Origin: Ambrosia x helenae
Lineage: Eukaryota; Streptophyta; Magnoliopsida; Asterales; Asteraceae
Assembly (NCBI GenBank): GCA_030844895.1
Contig: CM061226.1
Coordinates: 47,314,238-47,378,237, forward strand
Direction of reading: 5' to 3'
Length of the DNA stretch: 64,000 bases
Positions 11,291 to 22,672 of the stretch are shown here, piece by piece (position 1 is the stretch's first letter; every line of letters starts with the position of its first letter). Both the position numbers and the translations under genes were made by a program. The notes under the pieces were generated by a model. It was given only the letters and a program-made list of their open reading frames with translations. It did no database searches and was not told where the DNA came from.

Positions 11291-11735
11291 AGGCGTAGAT
11301 TTTAGCTTTGTGTCCACTGACTTTAAGAAATCCCTTGGATTAAAATCTAGTAAGTTGGAAACACGATTCACCATAGAATTAGCCTACGGTAGATTTTAAT
11401 CCAATGGCATAACTAGGAATCCTTAACAACTTCCTCAGACGAATGCTTTTGCCATTTTCATGGATCTCATGAACCGTGTCTGCAAGCCCTATTTGGACAA
11501 GTTCGTTATTGTCTTCATCGACGACATCTTGATTTACTCGCGAACTCAAGAAGAGCACGAACAACATCTTCGATTGATTTTGGAGTTGCTTAAGAACGAG
11601 AAACTGTTTGCCAAATTCTCAAAATGCGAGTTTTGGATTCGAGAAGTCCATTTTCTCGGCCACGTTGTGAACGAGAAGGGTATACAAGTTGATCTCACAA
11701 AGATTGAAGCAATCAAGGATTGAGCTGTGCCTTAG
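11230..11735 (+). pseudogene. Protease and reverse transcriptase palm remnants
   Basis: The protease active-site region near 11282 reads FD*GVDFSFVS where relatives have FDTGADFSFVS, so the catalytic Asp-Thr-Gly is lost. After ~60 codons a deletion joins directly to the RT palm: FAIFMDLMNRVCKPYLDKF, then FIDDILIYS (the Y/F-x-DD catalytic motif, ~11515-11541) and HFLGHVVNEKGI. The RT fingers are missing. The frame stops at 11721. This is a dead remnant of the polymerase that copies the element's RNA. Confidence 0.85.
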
Positions 11736-11740
11736 ACACC

Positions 11741-12255
11741 AACGAAAGTGCGACAATTTCTGGGATTAGCTGGTTATTATCGTCGGTTCATCGAGAATTT
11801 CTCGAAGATTGACCAACCATTGACTATCTTGACGCAGAAAGATAAGAAATTTGATTAGGGAGTTAAGCAGGAAAATGCGTTCCAAGTATTGAAGGACTGT
11901 TTGTGCTGTGCTCCAATTCTTTCCCTTCCCGAAGGTACCGATGATTTCGTGGTTTATTGCGATGCTTCTCATCAAGGTCTTGGATGTGTACTCATGCAGA
12001 GAAACAAAGTCATTGCCTTTGCATCCCGGCAACTCAAAATTCATGAGAAGAACTACACCCCTCATGACCTAGAGTTGGGTGCAGTGATCTTTGCCCTAAA
12101 GATTTGGAGGCACTACCTTTATGGCACTAAGTGCACCATCTTCAATGATCATAAGAGCTTGCAACACATATTCAACCAGAAGGAACTGAACATGCGGAAA
12201 CGCAGATGGGTTGAATTGTTGAACGATTACGGTTGTGAGATTAAATACCATCTGA
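11741..12255 (+). pseudogene. RT connection and RNase H pseudogene
   Basis: Motifs in order: RQFLGLAGYYRRFIENFSK, a stop near 11857, then RNase H with YCDASHQGLGCVLMQ, a Glu in HDLELGAVIFALK, and FNDHKSLQHIF. RNase H removes the RNA strand of the RNA:DNA hybrid. The sequence breaks off after EIKYH and joins the integrase zinc finger at about 12257, so the tether between the domains is deleted. Confidence 0.85.
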
Positions 12256-12774
12256 CACAGTTTATTTTGCCAATCGGATATGGGTGCCACGTTTTGGTGG
12301 TTTGCGTGATTTAATCCTTGAAGAAGCCCATAAGTCTAGATACTCAGTACACCCTGGTGCTAACAAGATGTACAAGGACGTGAAGGAACTTTACTGGTGG
12401 CCCAACCTGAAAGATGAAATCGCCACGTACGTCAGCCGATGCCTTACCTGTTCGAAGGTCAAGGCTGAGTATCAGAAACCGTCTAGTCTGCTTTAGCAAC
12501 CAGAAATTCTTGTTTGGAAATGGGAACAGATTTCTATGGACTTCATCACCAAGCTACCTAAGACGTCTAGTAGTCACGACATGATATGGGTGATTGTTGA
12601 CAGGTTGACTATGTCCGCGCATTAACTGCCGATCAAGGAAACCGACAAGTTAGAGAAACTCGCCAAGATATACATCAAAGAGATTGTAACTAGGCATGGT
12701 GTGCCTGTTTCAATCATTTCCGACCGAGACAGTCGATTTACTTCCCGATTCTGGCAAACACTAATGGACGTAAA
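12256..12774 (+). pseudogene. Truncated integrase pseudogene
   Basis: It is nearly identical to 680-1193 of the upstream copy. The zinc finger HPGANK...CLTC and the core MDFITKLP...VDRLT and ISDRDSRF are readable. A TAG near 12494 and a second stop near 12624 interrupt it. Similarity ends sharply at 12774 (TAATGGACG), before the catalytic Glu, where unrelated DNA begins. The two copies presumably belong to the same family. Confidence 0.88.
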
Positions 12775-14611
12775 AAGGCATCACCGCGGGGTACGACATA
12801 CATCAGTTGCGTGTATCATCCTCGTCAAGGTATTGGAGGCGGTACCGCGTCGGAATACGCCTGCTCCATCGCCGTAACGCATTATCATGCGCACCATGAC
12901 ATTATTAGGCTGCACACCACATTTGGCTAGGCGATGCACCACAGTAAAAATCTCAAGTCAAAGCTTTGGACAATATGTCAAAACTAGTCCTCTATCTGGA
13001 TCACGCATCTTGGTTAACTATGCAAAGCCTGCGTGCAACCACAAACCACCCCTCACGAAAGGGTAAAAAGAAATCCGATGATAACAAATAATGGGTCTAG
13101 AAAAATGAAGTTCAGGCTATATCCTACCTAGTGAATAACGCTCGGCTATAATAGTCCGTCGGACGTCGTTTTGGTCTGTCATCATTATGTTGCTATCATA
13201 AGGGTAACTTTTATACTCCTACCAATTAATGAGGTGTGGTACGGATTAATCTCTCAATTGCCTAATGAATCGGGCAATCAGAGCTGGATATAACTCCATA
13301 ATATGTTTAGCCTGATTCACATGAATCCAATTTTTTACACTCCTTTGACAACATTTATAGTCTGGCGTCATACTCAATGTCGACCATCACACCAGACTGG
13401 GGGCAGGACCAGGTATGATACGGGTTAACCATAATCAAACCAGACATTACCTATAAATCAAACAATATACAAGACACGTCAAATGTGCACAAGTTATATT
13501 GCATCAAACATCATGAAAGACATCGCGCGTGCAAGCTGTATTATATAATCCAGACTGCGCATTTGTAATCAGAATACTCATGCTCAAGTACATTCAATCT
13601 TAGAGCCACCATCACATTTCAAACCTTAAGACACCCTAACACGCTGCAATTCAGCATGCTACCCTTATGCGTACTTGAAGAACAAATCAAAAACACGGAT
13701 AGACAAATGATTAACCAAACATTTGTCGCGCGCCGCCTGATTCCATCATAACCTACTTGGTGAGACAATATCTACTATAGGACCATGAGTTTCTTCTAGT
13801 CTAGCACCATCATCTCAATCACGATACTAGACTGGGAGACATGACGAGGTATGTCCCGGCTCGGTCAAGTAGATCAACACCTGGCATTATTTATACTAAT
13901 ATATATTGTTTATTATTAACCCAATAGCGAGGCCCATCGCAATGTGGCTTGTGTTAAGCGTACTGGGCTGAGGGTTTTATGGAGGCAACCCCCTAACTAG
14001 GCTTGGTGCCAATGGGCTATGTTCCCATATAGTTAGGGGCCTGTGATGGTGGCCCATTAGTTCCCTAATTAAGAGGTTCACCTCTAACTCTAGGAGACAG
14101 GTTGGAGCCTATCACACTTTTTGTGTCTGTGATGGGAGAAAACTCCTGGCAGTCGCCTCCATCTCTCTTTCTTTTCCTTTTTTCTTGTTGCAGACCTGGA
14201 TCTTGGAGACGAAGAAGACGATGTGTGGTCACGTTCATCTTCATCATCACAGGAATATCTACCCGTATAGGTACATGTTTCTTCAGTTGTCATATTAGAT
14301 ATTTCAACCCGGGACACTCCCAGGATAAAAACTACTACGTCTTATATTAGAAAACAATATTTGTTTATACTAATTCAAGTATTGATAACAATGTGTTTCT
14401 ATTGATATTTGTATGCGATTTTTGGTGTGTTTGATAATTGCTGTGTCAATAATTGTAAGCGTATAAGGATAAAAAAAGTAACACAATAAATATATAGTTT
14501 TTTTAATATATATATATATTAAACAATGGTTGGATATAACATAAGGTGCATTTTATTTATATCTTGAACCAAAAATGAACAACCATGTATCTATAATCTA
14601 TCTATAACTTA
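12775..14611. other. Unassigned non-coding DNA
   Basis: No convincing ORF or known element is visible. Two diverged copies of a motif built around AGACTGGG[GA] (13394-13425 and 13829-13862, ~436 bp apart) resemble the PPT edge of Tat-type LTRs, so part may be old LTR debris. Short ORFs near 14065-14350 come from a CT-rich tract and are not credible. A segment near 14287-14335 (GGGACACTCCCAGGATAAAA) recurs in diverged form near 15975-16002. Confidence 0.4.
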
Positions 14612-15308
14612 TCTATATCTATTATCTATTATCTATTATCTATTATCTATTACTATCTTATAAAGCAATTTAAAGGGACTTTTTAAAATTTAATAAGTAC
14701 AAGTGTAATTTCTTAAGGTACACCACATAATGCACATATTAAAAGCTTTTTAAGGGAAAATTTGTCTTTTATGCATTACTTACACCTTTAACCCATCATA
14801 AATTTAGGTCCATTTTTTTCATTAAATTTTAAGTGATACAACTCTAAGAACATTAAATGGTTTATCAATTTATTACTTGAGGAAATATGATGAGACACTA
14901 ACCCTTCAACTTTTAATACCTCGTAAATTTAGGGTCAATTTTTTCATTAAATTTTAAGAGATGCAGCTCATTTGAATGTTAAATGATCTATCTATTAATT
15001 ACTTGAAGAAATATGAAAAGACACCACACTCTTATAAATTATAACAAATGAAATGAAAACACCAATGCAAATATTGCAAATGTGTTACTTCGTAACACAC
15101 AATTTGCATTTGGTTTGTAATTTTTAAACAATCGATTCCGATCAAACAACATGTAAACGCTCCCAAATGATTTGCTACGTGTAGCGCGGGAGAATATATT
15201 GATTCCATTATCTTTTGGTGCTACGTTTTCTTTTAAGTTATCTTTACCTAAATTATAATTATATTTGTAAATTGGTCACCCCGCCGCATCGCGCGGGCTC
15301 CTCACTAG
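14612..15308 (+). mobile_element. Short non-autonomous Helitron
   Basis: The 5' end is TCTATATCTATT followed by TATCTATTA repeats and CTTATAAAGCAATT, typical of plant Helitrons. The 3' end carries the diagnostic hairpin CCCGC (15280-15284) / GCGGG (15293-15297), followed by CTCCTCACTAG, ending in CTAG at 15305-15308 before a T. The flanking A and T fit insertion at an AT dinucleotide. There is no Rep/helicase ORF. The 5' end is less certain than the 3' end because of the TATC repeats. Confidence 0.75.
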
Positions 15309-15339
15309 TAATAAAAGAATTGAAAATTGATGAGTTGTC

Positions 15340-15665
15340 AATCAATGAAGGCCTAAAAAGCCATTTTAATGACATGGCATTCAAAGAGGCATTCTCCTCC
15401 TTGAGTGCATGTGGCAAATGAAAAAAATAATAATATAAAACCTAATCTACTAAATTTAAATTAAGTTATTTTAGGAAAAAAGAATTTAAAAACAAATTTA
15501 AATTTTTCTCTCTTATGTTTCCTCCCATAATCTTTAAACGTTAATATCTTTTATATACGAGATTTTTTAAAGAAAAAAATTACACCAAGTTAACGAGCGT
15601 TTTATTATCTTTCCAATGAGTACCATAGTGCTATATAAAAAACGGAGAAAAAAACGACTATTTTT
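15340..15665 (+). repeat. Left arm of a long terminal-inverted-repeat element
   Basis: The reverse complement of this arm matches 16985-17331 over more than 200 bp; for example ACGTTAATATCTTTTATATA and the GAGTACCATAGTG block occur on both sides. The outer part (GACATGGCATTC...CATGTGGC) pairs with 43640-43700, beyond the Tat element. Such arms are typical of Mutator-like or foldback DNA transposons. I did not find a TSD. Confidence 0.6.
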
Positions 15666-16984
15666 TGTGGGGTTTCGTTCATACAGGAAAAAAAAACACA
15701 AAGTGTTCAGGTTATTTATTAATAATGTTTTTTTTTAAACCAGGTTCTTATCTACGATGTTGAAATTCAGCCCAATCGCCATGCTTTCATTGGAATTTTA
15801 CTCTTTTAAAGATGCATAGGTATACTTCATCAAGAGAAGCTAGGAGAAAGAATCGCGCAACACTGCAACACATGGTGTCACCTTATAGCAAGGTTATTTT
15901 TTTATTTATTTAATTACAAGAGTAATTATTATTATTATTATTAGTATTAGTATTATTAGAATTGTTATATTTTTCAACTCTGGGACGCTCTCAGGATAAA
16001 AGATAGTAAGTACATATGAGTAATTATGTGTGGGTGTGTATATATATATACACACGTGATGGTATTTTTTTCAACAAGAGAGATCAATAATAGTAAAATA
16101 ATTTTAAGATATATCATTTTGAAGCTGTTTAGCGAGTTTTTATGAAGATGTGTGTTTATCTATATCTATATTATTATATTATAAAGCATGAGGGAAGGAT
16201 TCTAACAAAATGTAAGTAATTCAACATATAAATGCACTAGCTGATTTTCTTGAAAAGGTCCTGGGGTTGAAAAATTTTAACATAACTTAATAAAAAAATG
16301 AAAAAAGAAGAAAACTCAAATCATGAATTGTCATCAAAACTATAACACCAATTATCTACAATCAGAACAAAAAATATAAACCATTTCTAATGATACCGTA
16401 TCCCCTAACCGCCTAAGATGCTATCATCTTAATTATATTGGTCCCCTAATCACTTCGAACAAAAATATTCAAAAACAATTGTGTTTGGAACCTAACTTAA
16501 CACTATCCGTTGTCAGTCGTGAGCAAGCAGGCGCGAACGAGCCAGGTGCTCACCCCACCACAACAGCCCCACATGAACAGCCGCGGCGCGAGCACAGGCG
16601 ATGGTGGTCGCGTGCATTAACGGGAGAAAATGAGCTTTGGTCATTCTTGTGCTCACCCTTAACCACAACGGGGTCAAGTAACCGGGTAAATTACGTAATG
16701 AATAATGAGTAATGACTTAATTCTAAACATATTGGATGGTTTAAGCGTTAATGGTTGCACTTAGGTTGTAGTCAAGTTAAGATTCTTTTAAGTTTTCTGG
16801 ATACTTTGGATTGTGCTGCTAACTGCTTACAGATAATGACTAAAAGTTTGTTTGTATTGTAATTCCTATTTTCTTAGAATGTTTATTTGGATTGATAGAA
16901 GTGGTAATTTAGTCTTTTGATTTCTTGCAGCTATTACCAAATATGCAGGTGAATACGCTTAATAATTTCTCCTTTTTTTTTATA
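15666..16984. mobile_element. Interior of the long-inverted-repeat element
   Basis: About 1.3 kb between the two arms, without a transposase-like ORF. A Helitron-like 5' end (TCTATATCTATATTATTATA then ATAAAGCATGAGGG, from 16159) is present, but no matching 3' hairpin was found, so it may be truncated or captured. A 77-codon ORF at 16479-16712 is unrecognised and probably chance. Confidence 0.4.
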
Positions 16985-17331
16985 TAGCACTATGGACTTG
17001 TTGAAAAAAATAATAAAACGCTCGTTAATTTGGTCGTTTTTTTTCTCCGTTTTTATATATCACTATGGTACTCGTTGGAAAGATAATAAAATGATCGTTA
17101 ATTTGGTGTAATTTTTTTCTTTAAAAAATCTCGTATATAAAAGATATTAACGTTTAAACATTATGGGAGAAAACATGAGAAAGAAAAATCTAATTTTGTT
17201 TTTAAATATTTTTTTTCCTAAAATATCTTGTAAATCTTTTATTTTAAATTCTAAGATATGTATTTCTTGTATAGGGTTTTAATTAATTTTATTATTAGAT
17301 TTTAATAATAAAAACAAAATAAAAAAATTTA
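16985..17331 (-). repeat. Right arm of the long-inverted-repeat element, inner part
   Basis: Inverted copy of the left arm. It carries a small internal duplication of the AATAAAA..ATCGTTAATTTGG unit. The arm is cut at 17336 by the Tat-type retrotransposon and resumes at 43629, as shown by the AACAC target duplication. Confidence 0.6.
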
Positions 17332-17336
17332 AACAC

Positions 17337-17913
17337 TGAAGAAACAAATAGTCTCACCACCGGTTAGGGATGATAAGATTATAAGTTACTACAGGGTTGA
17401 TCATTCACTAACAGCTACGGCTTGGAGATACCTGCAAACAAGAGTGAAAGTATGGGTGTGGAGACGACTACACAAGGTAGTTGTTTATAACAAAAACGGG
17501 GTGAATGGGGATACTATCAAGTGTGATAGCTCTCCAGGTCAGAAGAAAGTGTCCTCTCCTATTGGGGATGTGATCCCTTTTATAGGAGAGTCCGTATGCC
17601 ACCATTACCCAAGTCCTAACCGTGGTTAGGTTGTCTCCATCACCCTTAATTGTGTTAGTAAGGTGATATATGGAAAGCTGAATTAAAGGGAATAGTGGAA
17701 TCGTGTACCGCCTTTAATGGTGTGGTTACATGATTCATGCATGGCTGTTGACCATGCATGATATTCACCTTGACCGGGTTTTGACCAATCCTTGTCTTAT
17801 TGACCGATCATTAATGAGCCTTGACCATATCTTGCGCGTAGATTTTGTCCGCGCAGTGACGTTGTGCCGGGTTTGGGTATGTGGAATGGTGTATTCAGTA
17901 CCCAATCCCATCA
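17337..17913 (-). repeat. Tat element LTR, left copy (3' LTR)
   Basis: A 577-bp LTR paired with 43047-43623 and exactly the same length. The adjacent GTCCCCCAGTCC (17914-17925) is the PPT read on the other strand. Confidence 0.93.
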
Positions 17914-18489
17914 AGTCCCCCAGTCCAGTGTGTCTCTTATCTCAGAAGTAATGATGAGATGTGATGGGCGCTGGACTTACTAGATGTGTGTTTTTATATG
18001 CGGTCTTTCCTTTGCTTTTGTTTTGCGTGCATGTGTTAGGCCAGATGTTCTGCGTTGCGGAATTCATATGCGGAGAACGGGCGATGAGAATTTACGTCAA
18101 CTTTCCGCAGGAGATAGGACACGTCAGTTATTTTATGTGGACAGTTGTCAGTTCCCCCATGCATTTGGAAACTTGTGGTCCATATGGCGGGTGGGTATGA
18201 CGTGACCTGTTGCAGTTGAGATGTGTGCAGGCACGTTGAGGCGGTTGTCAGGCGAGTGGGCACGTGAGGCGCGTGTGGCGTTTGTTTGTCTTCAGGTGTG
18301 CACATGTCGCTTCCTTATTAGGCTCATCCCCGAAAAGCCTGCCCATTCTTCTGAGTATGACGTCAGGCGTATTAATTACAAAGCATATATATTGGATTTT
18401 AATTGTGGCTTTTCCCATTTCCAACTATTTCAAAATTTGAATCCTCTCTTGAACGTCTCTGCTTCCCCGACACCATTATTTCTTTAATT
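17914..18489 (+). promoter_or_regulatory. Presumed promoter and 5' leader of the antisense gene
   Basis: No good ORF spans this stretch. A TATA-like sequence, CATATATATTGG, lies near 18383-18394, about 100 bp before the ATG at 18490. The region between the Tat PPT and this ATG is the only upstream sequence available to drive the plus-strand gene. Promoter function is inferred from position and the TATA motif. Confidence 0.45.
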
Positions 18490-18940
18490 ATGTCTCAAGA
18501 ATCACAAGATGATCAAGAGTCCAGCAAGACGTCAGATTCTGTCAAAGATCTGGGGAAAGAGTCGTCAAAAAGTATAGAGGCTACCACTATTAAGTGGGAC
18601 AAAGCCTCATATTTGACTTTCCTTGACCAGTATGGCATCTTGCCTGAATGGGAACCAGAACTTCCTGCCGAGGGGAAAACTGCCTTAAAAGCACCTCATG
18701 GTAAAATAGCATTGTATGCTGCAACATTTACTAAATGTTGCTTCCGTCTGCCGGCCACTAAGTTTGTGGTAGATGTTTTGTTGATGTATGGCGTTCACCC
18801 TACACAGTTGACCCTTTATGGATGGTGCCGGATACTGCACTTTGAGGCCACTTGCCGAGCGTTGGAAATTGAAGCTACGTTTGAGAGGTTGAACGTATTT
18901 TATGTTCTTGAAGCAGCACGTGGTGGTAGCGGTTGGTATA
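18490..18940 (+). pseudogene. Antisense additional ORF of the Tat element, exon 1, 5' part
   Basis: ATG 18490 (MSQESQDDQESSKTSD) opens an acidic, Ser-rich leader. A domain then follows that resembles the plant 'putative gypsy type transposon' family (Pfam PF04195 type): YGILPEWEPELP, GKIALYAATFTKCCFRLPAT, YGVHPTQLTLYGWCRI and ATFERLNVFYVLEA. The domain is cut at codon GGTTGGTAT|A by the Tekay-type element, with duplicated target GTATA, and continues in the same phase at 33675. The gene runs opposite to gag-pol. Antisense additional ORFs are known in some Tat elements; their role is unknown. An earlier ATG at 18403 in the same frame is possible but lies close to the TATA motif. Confidence 0.75.
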
Positions 18941-21900
18941 TGTCACACCACGTCTAAGGCGGAAACACGTGGCGCGACGGTTCAAAAGTATTAAGCCAAG
19001 ATTAATGCAAAGCACAATATTAATTAGAAAACGGGCATTTATTCAATGCTAATAATCATGTCAAATTATTCATACATAATTATAAATTGTTTTCGAAATT
19101 GATAAAGAGGCTTCTCCCTTTATCCCTAAGTCCATGGAATAAAGAGATAAGACCCCGTCACGACATTCCCAACGCCCAATTTGGAGACATCCCCGACCCT
19201 GCTCGCCATGCTAACTTCCATCATTCAATTACCTGAAAGATATGTTTGAAAATCGTCAATATATAAATATTGGTGAGTTCACAGGTTTTAATTTAATAAG
19301 TCTTTATAAAGTGGGAATATCCTTGTTATGACATTTATAGGAGTTGCAAAGTCCTACAATTTACTTGAGCCTATAACCAAACCAAGACAATTAATAATGC
19401 CCCCGCCCAAAGTCGTTACTCGGTATTCCTTCGACTTTATTTCAGAATAAGTGCACCCCAGGCATACGCCGATGCATAATCGACGCTATCGATTAGGGGT
19501 GGGCCTTGTCAGACACCAATAGTACTATCCAAATATCCCTTTGGTTTCTCATTCCCGAATAAATGATTATAGTGGGGAGGTCTCAACCCCGAGTGGCGAT
19601 CTTTACTCAAGTATCCAACCCGTCATACAATCCCAACATATCTTTCCCCCGTAAAAACGTTAAATAGTTTAGAAATGGGGCCGTGAGACTCACCTGTAAC
19701 TGTGCTCGGCTCAAAGAAAATAGTAAAGTTTGTGATCCCGTACCTACAAAGGTTCTAGGCGTATAAGTCACTTACACCTATGGTGTATGTGCCTTGGCAA
19801 GTTGTACACCCAACTTCCCGACCACGTCTTTATCCCAATTCCCGTTTAATAGTTTTCGTATCCTAGGTTCAATGGCGATGGATTACCCTTTCCTTACAAG
19901 TCATATATTATTCTTATTAATATTCTTTATGACTTGTACGACATTATACTCGACACGACTCTACCCAACGTATAATTATTTTCCCATTTAAATAATTATA
20001 CTTAGGGTCGTTTCGCTCGATATAATGTGTTTTCTTATTAACCGACCCGACTTACTTTGCCACATATTTACTTTCCCATTTAAATAAATATGCTAAGTCT
20101 TTGTCGTTTGGTAACATAATCTTAACGCCCGACTAGACTTACCACACCGTACATTCATTTTCCCATTTAAATAAATGTACTAGGTTCTTTGTCGGTATTC
20201 ACGCGTTCGTAGATATATCTCACCTACTCGTCTCGGTTTTCCTTCTCGTATATCTATTTTCCCATTTAAATAGATATACTAGAATTTCGTCGGAAACGAG
20301 TATATGTACATATATCGTCGCGTGGATACTACTTGTTAAGTTCATGTGTCGTTTAGCGTTTTTAGTTTGTTACGTTATGTTTCTCCTTTCCCACGAATAT
20401 TGTTACTACACTTAGGAAAGTGTTACGCACGTTTCACCCTTGTTATATATATTTTATTTCCGTAAAATATATATGTATATTTTTATCTCGACGTAATAAG
20501 TCCGTTTACGTTGGTTCGTGTAACTAAGTTCGTTAGTTAGCGTTTTTCCTATTTATTCCCGTTGCGCGTTCTTATGGAAGTATTGTTCCAACTTCCGATT
20601 CCGAATGCTTATTTCTCGGAAAAATATATCATGTACGTTTTAGTCCGACTCGTCCAACTTGTTACTAAAAATGTTTCCGATACTTTTATATTCCCATTTA
20701 TATAAAAGTATCTTATTTTTGTACAAGTCTTCCCAAGTATTTATTTTATACAATCTTACTTTATAAAATACTCGCGTTACTCCATTTATTTTTATAAAAC
20801 GTCCATTTTATAAAAATATACTTTTTTTTTTTACTTAAAATGCCCAAGTAGGCTATTATTATTTACCAAATCAACCTTGTAAATCATTACTTACACTTTT
20901 TGACACCAAACTTTCCATCATTGTGTTTTTGGTCCAATAGTTTTCTAAAATATTTATTTTAGTCCATTGGCTTCCAATGTTGTCATATTAATCCTTTAAC
21001 TTTCACTTGTAGCATTTTTCACTAAATCTTTCAAGGTTAATATTTTTGTTCCACTTTAGTGGACTTTGAAGAATCATTTTCACCATGTTTAGTTGTTTTT
21101 ACTTCTTTTTACTTTTAATGCTCTTCTAATCCATTCTAGATATCATTAACATGTTTATTTTATATCTTTATCCAAAACATCCAACTTTCACTCATCTAAG
21201 TGAGTGGACTTTGAAGAACTAACTTTTCCATCTATGGCTTTCTAACCCATTTTAATATTTTTATGACTTTATTATATCATCCTAAGATGATTAAAACCAC
21301 TTTTCATCATATTCAAGTTACTTTCCAAAATATAGCTTTTCTCATCTTTCAACATACAAGTATGTTCTTATTCTTACACTTTCTTCAAAATACTACTTTT
21401 ATTAATAATAATCTAAGATTTCATCATATTATTATTCTTTCATCTTCATTTTTAATAAAAACCCATTACTTCTTTAGAACTCATTTTTATTACCCACATT
21501 GTACAACTTGCTTCATAGCACAAAAACATGACATTTTAATTAATAAAACAATGCAAGACTTACAACTAGCTCAAGGCTAGGGAAGACAAAATCTTGGATT
21601 TTGGATGTGGTTTAGTGTGTTCTTCCAAGTGGGTTATGCTCCAAGCTTTTAAACACACAAGAAGGGGTTTGAATTAGGATGAACTAGAGGTGATTTGAAG
21701 TAGTAAAAATTGAAAAAGAGATGTTGATGTAGGGGTGAAAACCCACGGCCACAAGGAGGAAAAGGAAGGAAATTTTTGTGATTTTTCTCTAATGCTTCTC
21801 AAGTGATTATATGATCTTCTCAAATCTTCCAAGGATTATCAAATCTTGCTTGGATTGGGTGGGTATCTTAGTGTAAGATTATGGAGGATTTGAAAGGATT

Positions 21901-22672
21901 ATGTAAGATTTGGAGATGATAATAATAATATTAAGGGGTGTTTGGGCCGAAAATTTGGAGAGAGAAGGGAAGGGATTTGGTGAATATTATTACCCAATGC
22001 TTTTACATGCAAGCTTATGATTAATATTACACCAAATGATTAACCTTTAGTTAACACAAGTAACCTTCCACTTGGGTGGGCCATGGCCGGCCCCAAGGGG
22101 TGTCTAGGTGGGGTCCACTTTGCTAAATAATACCCCATTACTTGTTAAGTTAGTTCCTTTCGGGTACCGCCCGGGTATTTCTCGAATTTTCGTCGCGTTT
22201 TCCCTCAATATTAAAATACCGTTAATATTCATAAAATTATGTCCAGTTAAATTGCTGATAATTTATTTCGGTTTTTGTCGGGTGAATTTACGTGTTACGC
22301 GCGTATCGGGTGCGGTACGCGCACTTTATTCGTTACCGGGAGATTTGTGCAATAAGCTTCCTCGTATGGCTTTGGGTTTCCAAAACTCATAATATTTTGT
22401 GAAAATATTATTTATTTTATATTCCGGGTGTCCGGTGTTCGTTTCGCTTATTTCAGTTTTACCAGGTAATCGCCAGTGTCCATACCGGATAGTTTTGTCT
22501 GCGCACGATCCTATCATGCTTTGCTATTAAACTCATGCATTCCCATGCATTATTTGGGAATTCCTATCTTTCTAAGGCCTCAATTAAATATTCAGCACAT
22601 AATTACGGTTAATTACGTTAATCGCGTTTAATTAATTAGTACGGAATTACCTCAATTTTGCCGGTTGTTACA
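18941..22672 (-). repeat. Young Tekay-type element LTR, left copy (3' LTR)
   Basis: A 3732-bp LTR. Several short inverted motifs of the form CCCATTTAAATAAxTxTA punctuate 19980-20280. ORFs inside it (19794, 21263) recur in the other LTR simply because the DNA does and show no protein-like composition. Confidence 0.93.

Noticed and set aside
16159..16210. Complete Helitron starting at 16159
   Set aside because: The 5' end looks right, but no hairpin plus CTRR end was found before the Tat element.
19794..21580. ORFs at 19794 and 21263, repeated at 30794 and 32261
   Set aside because: They are LTR copies; low-complexity hydrophobic translations of AT-rich DNA with no domain.
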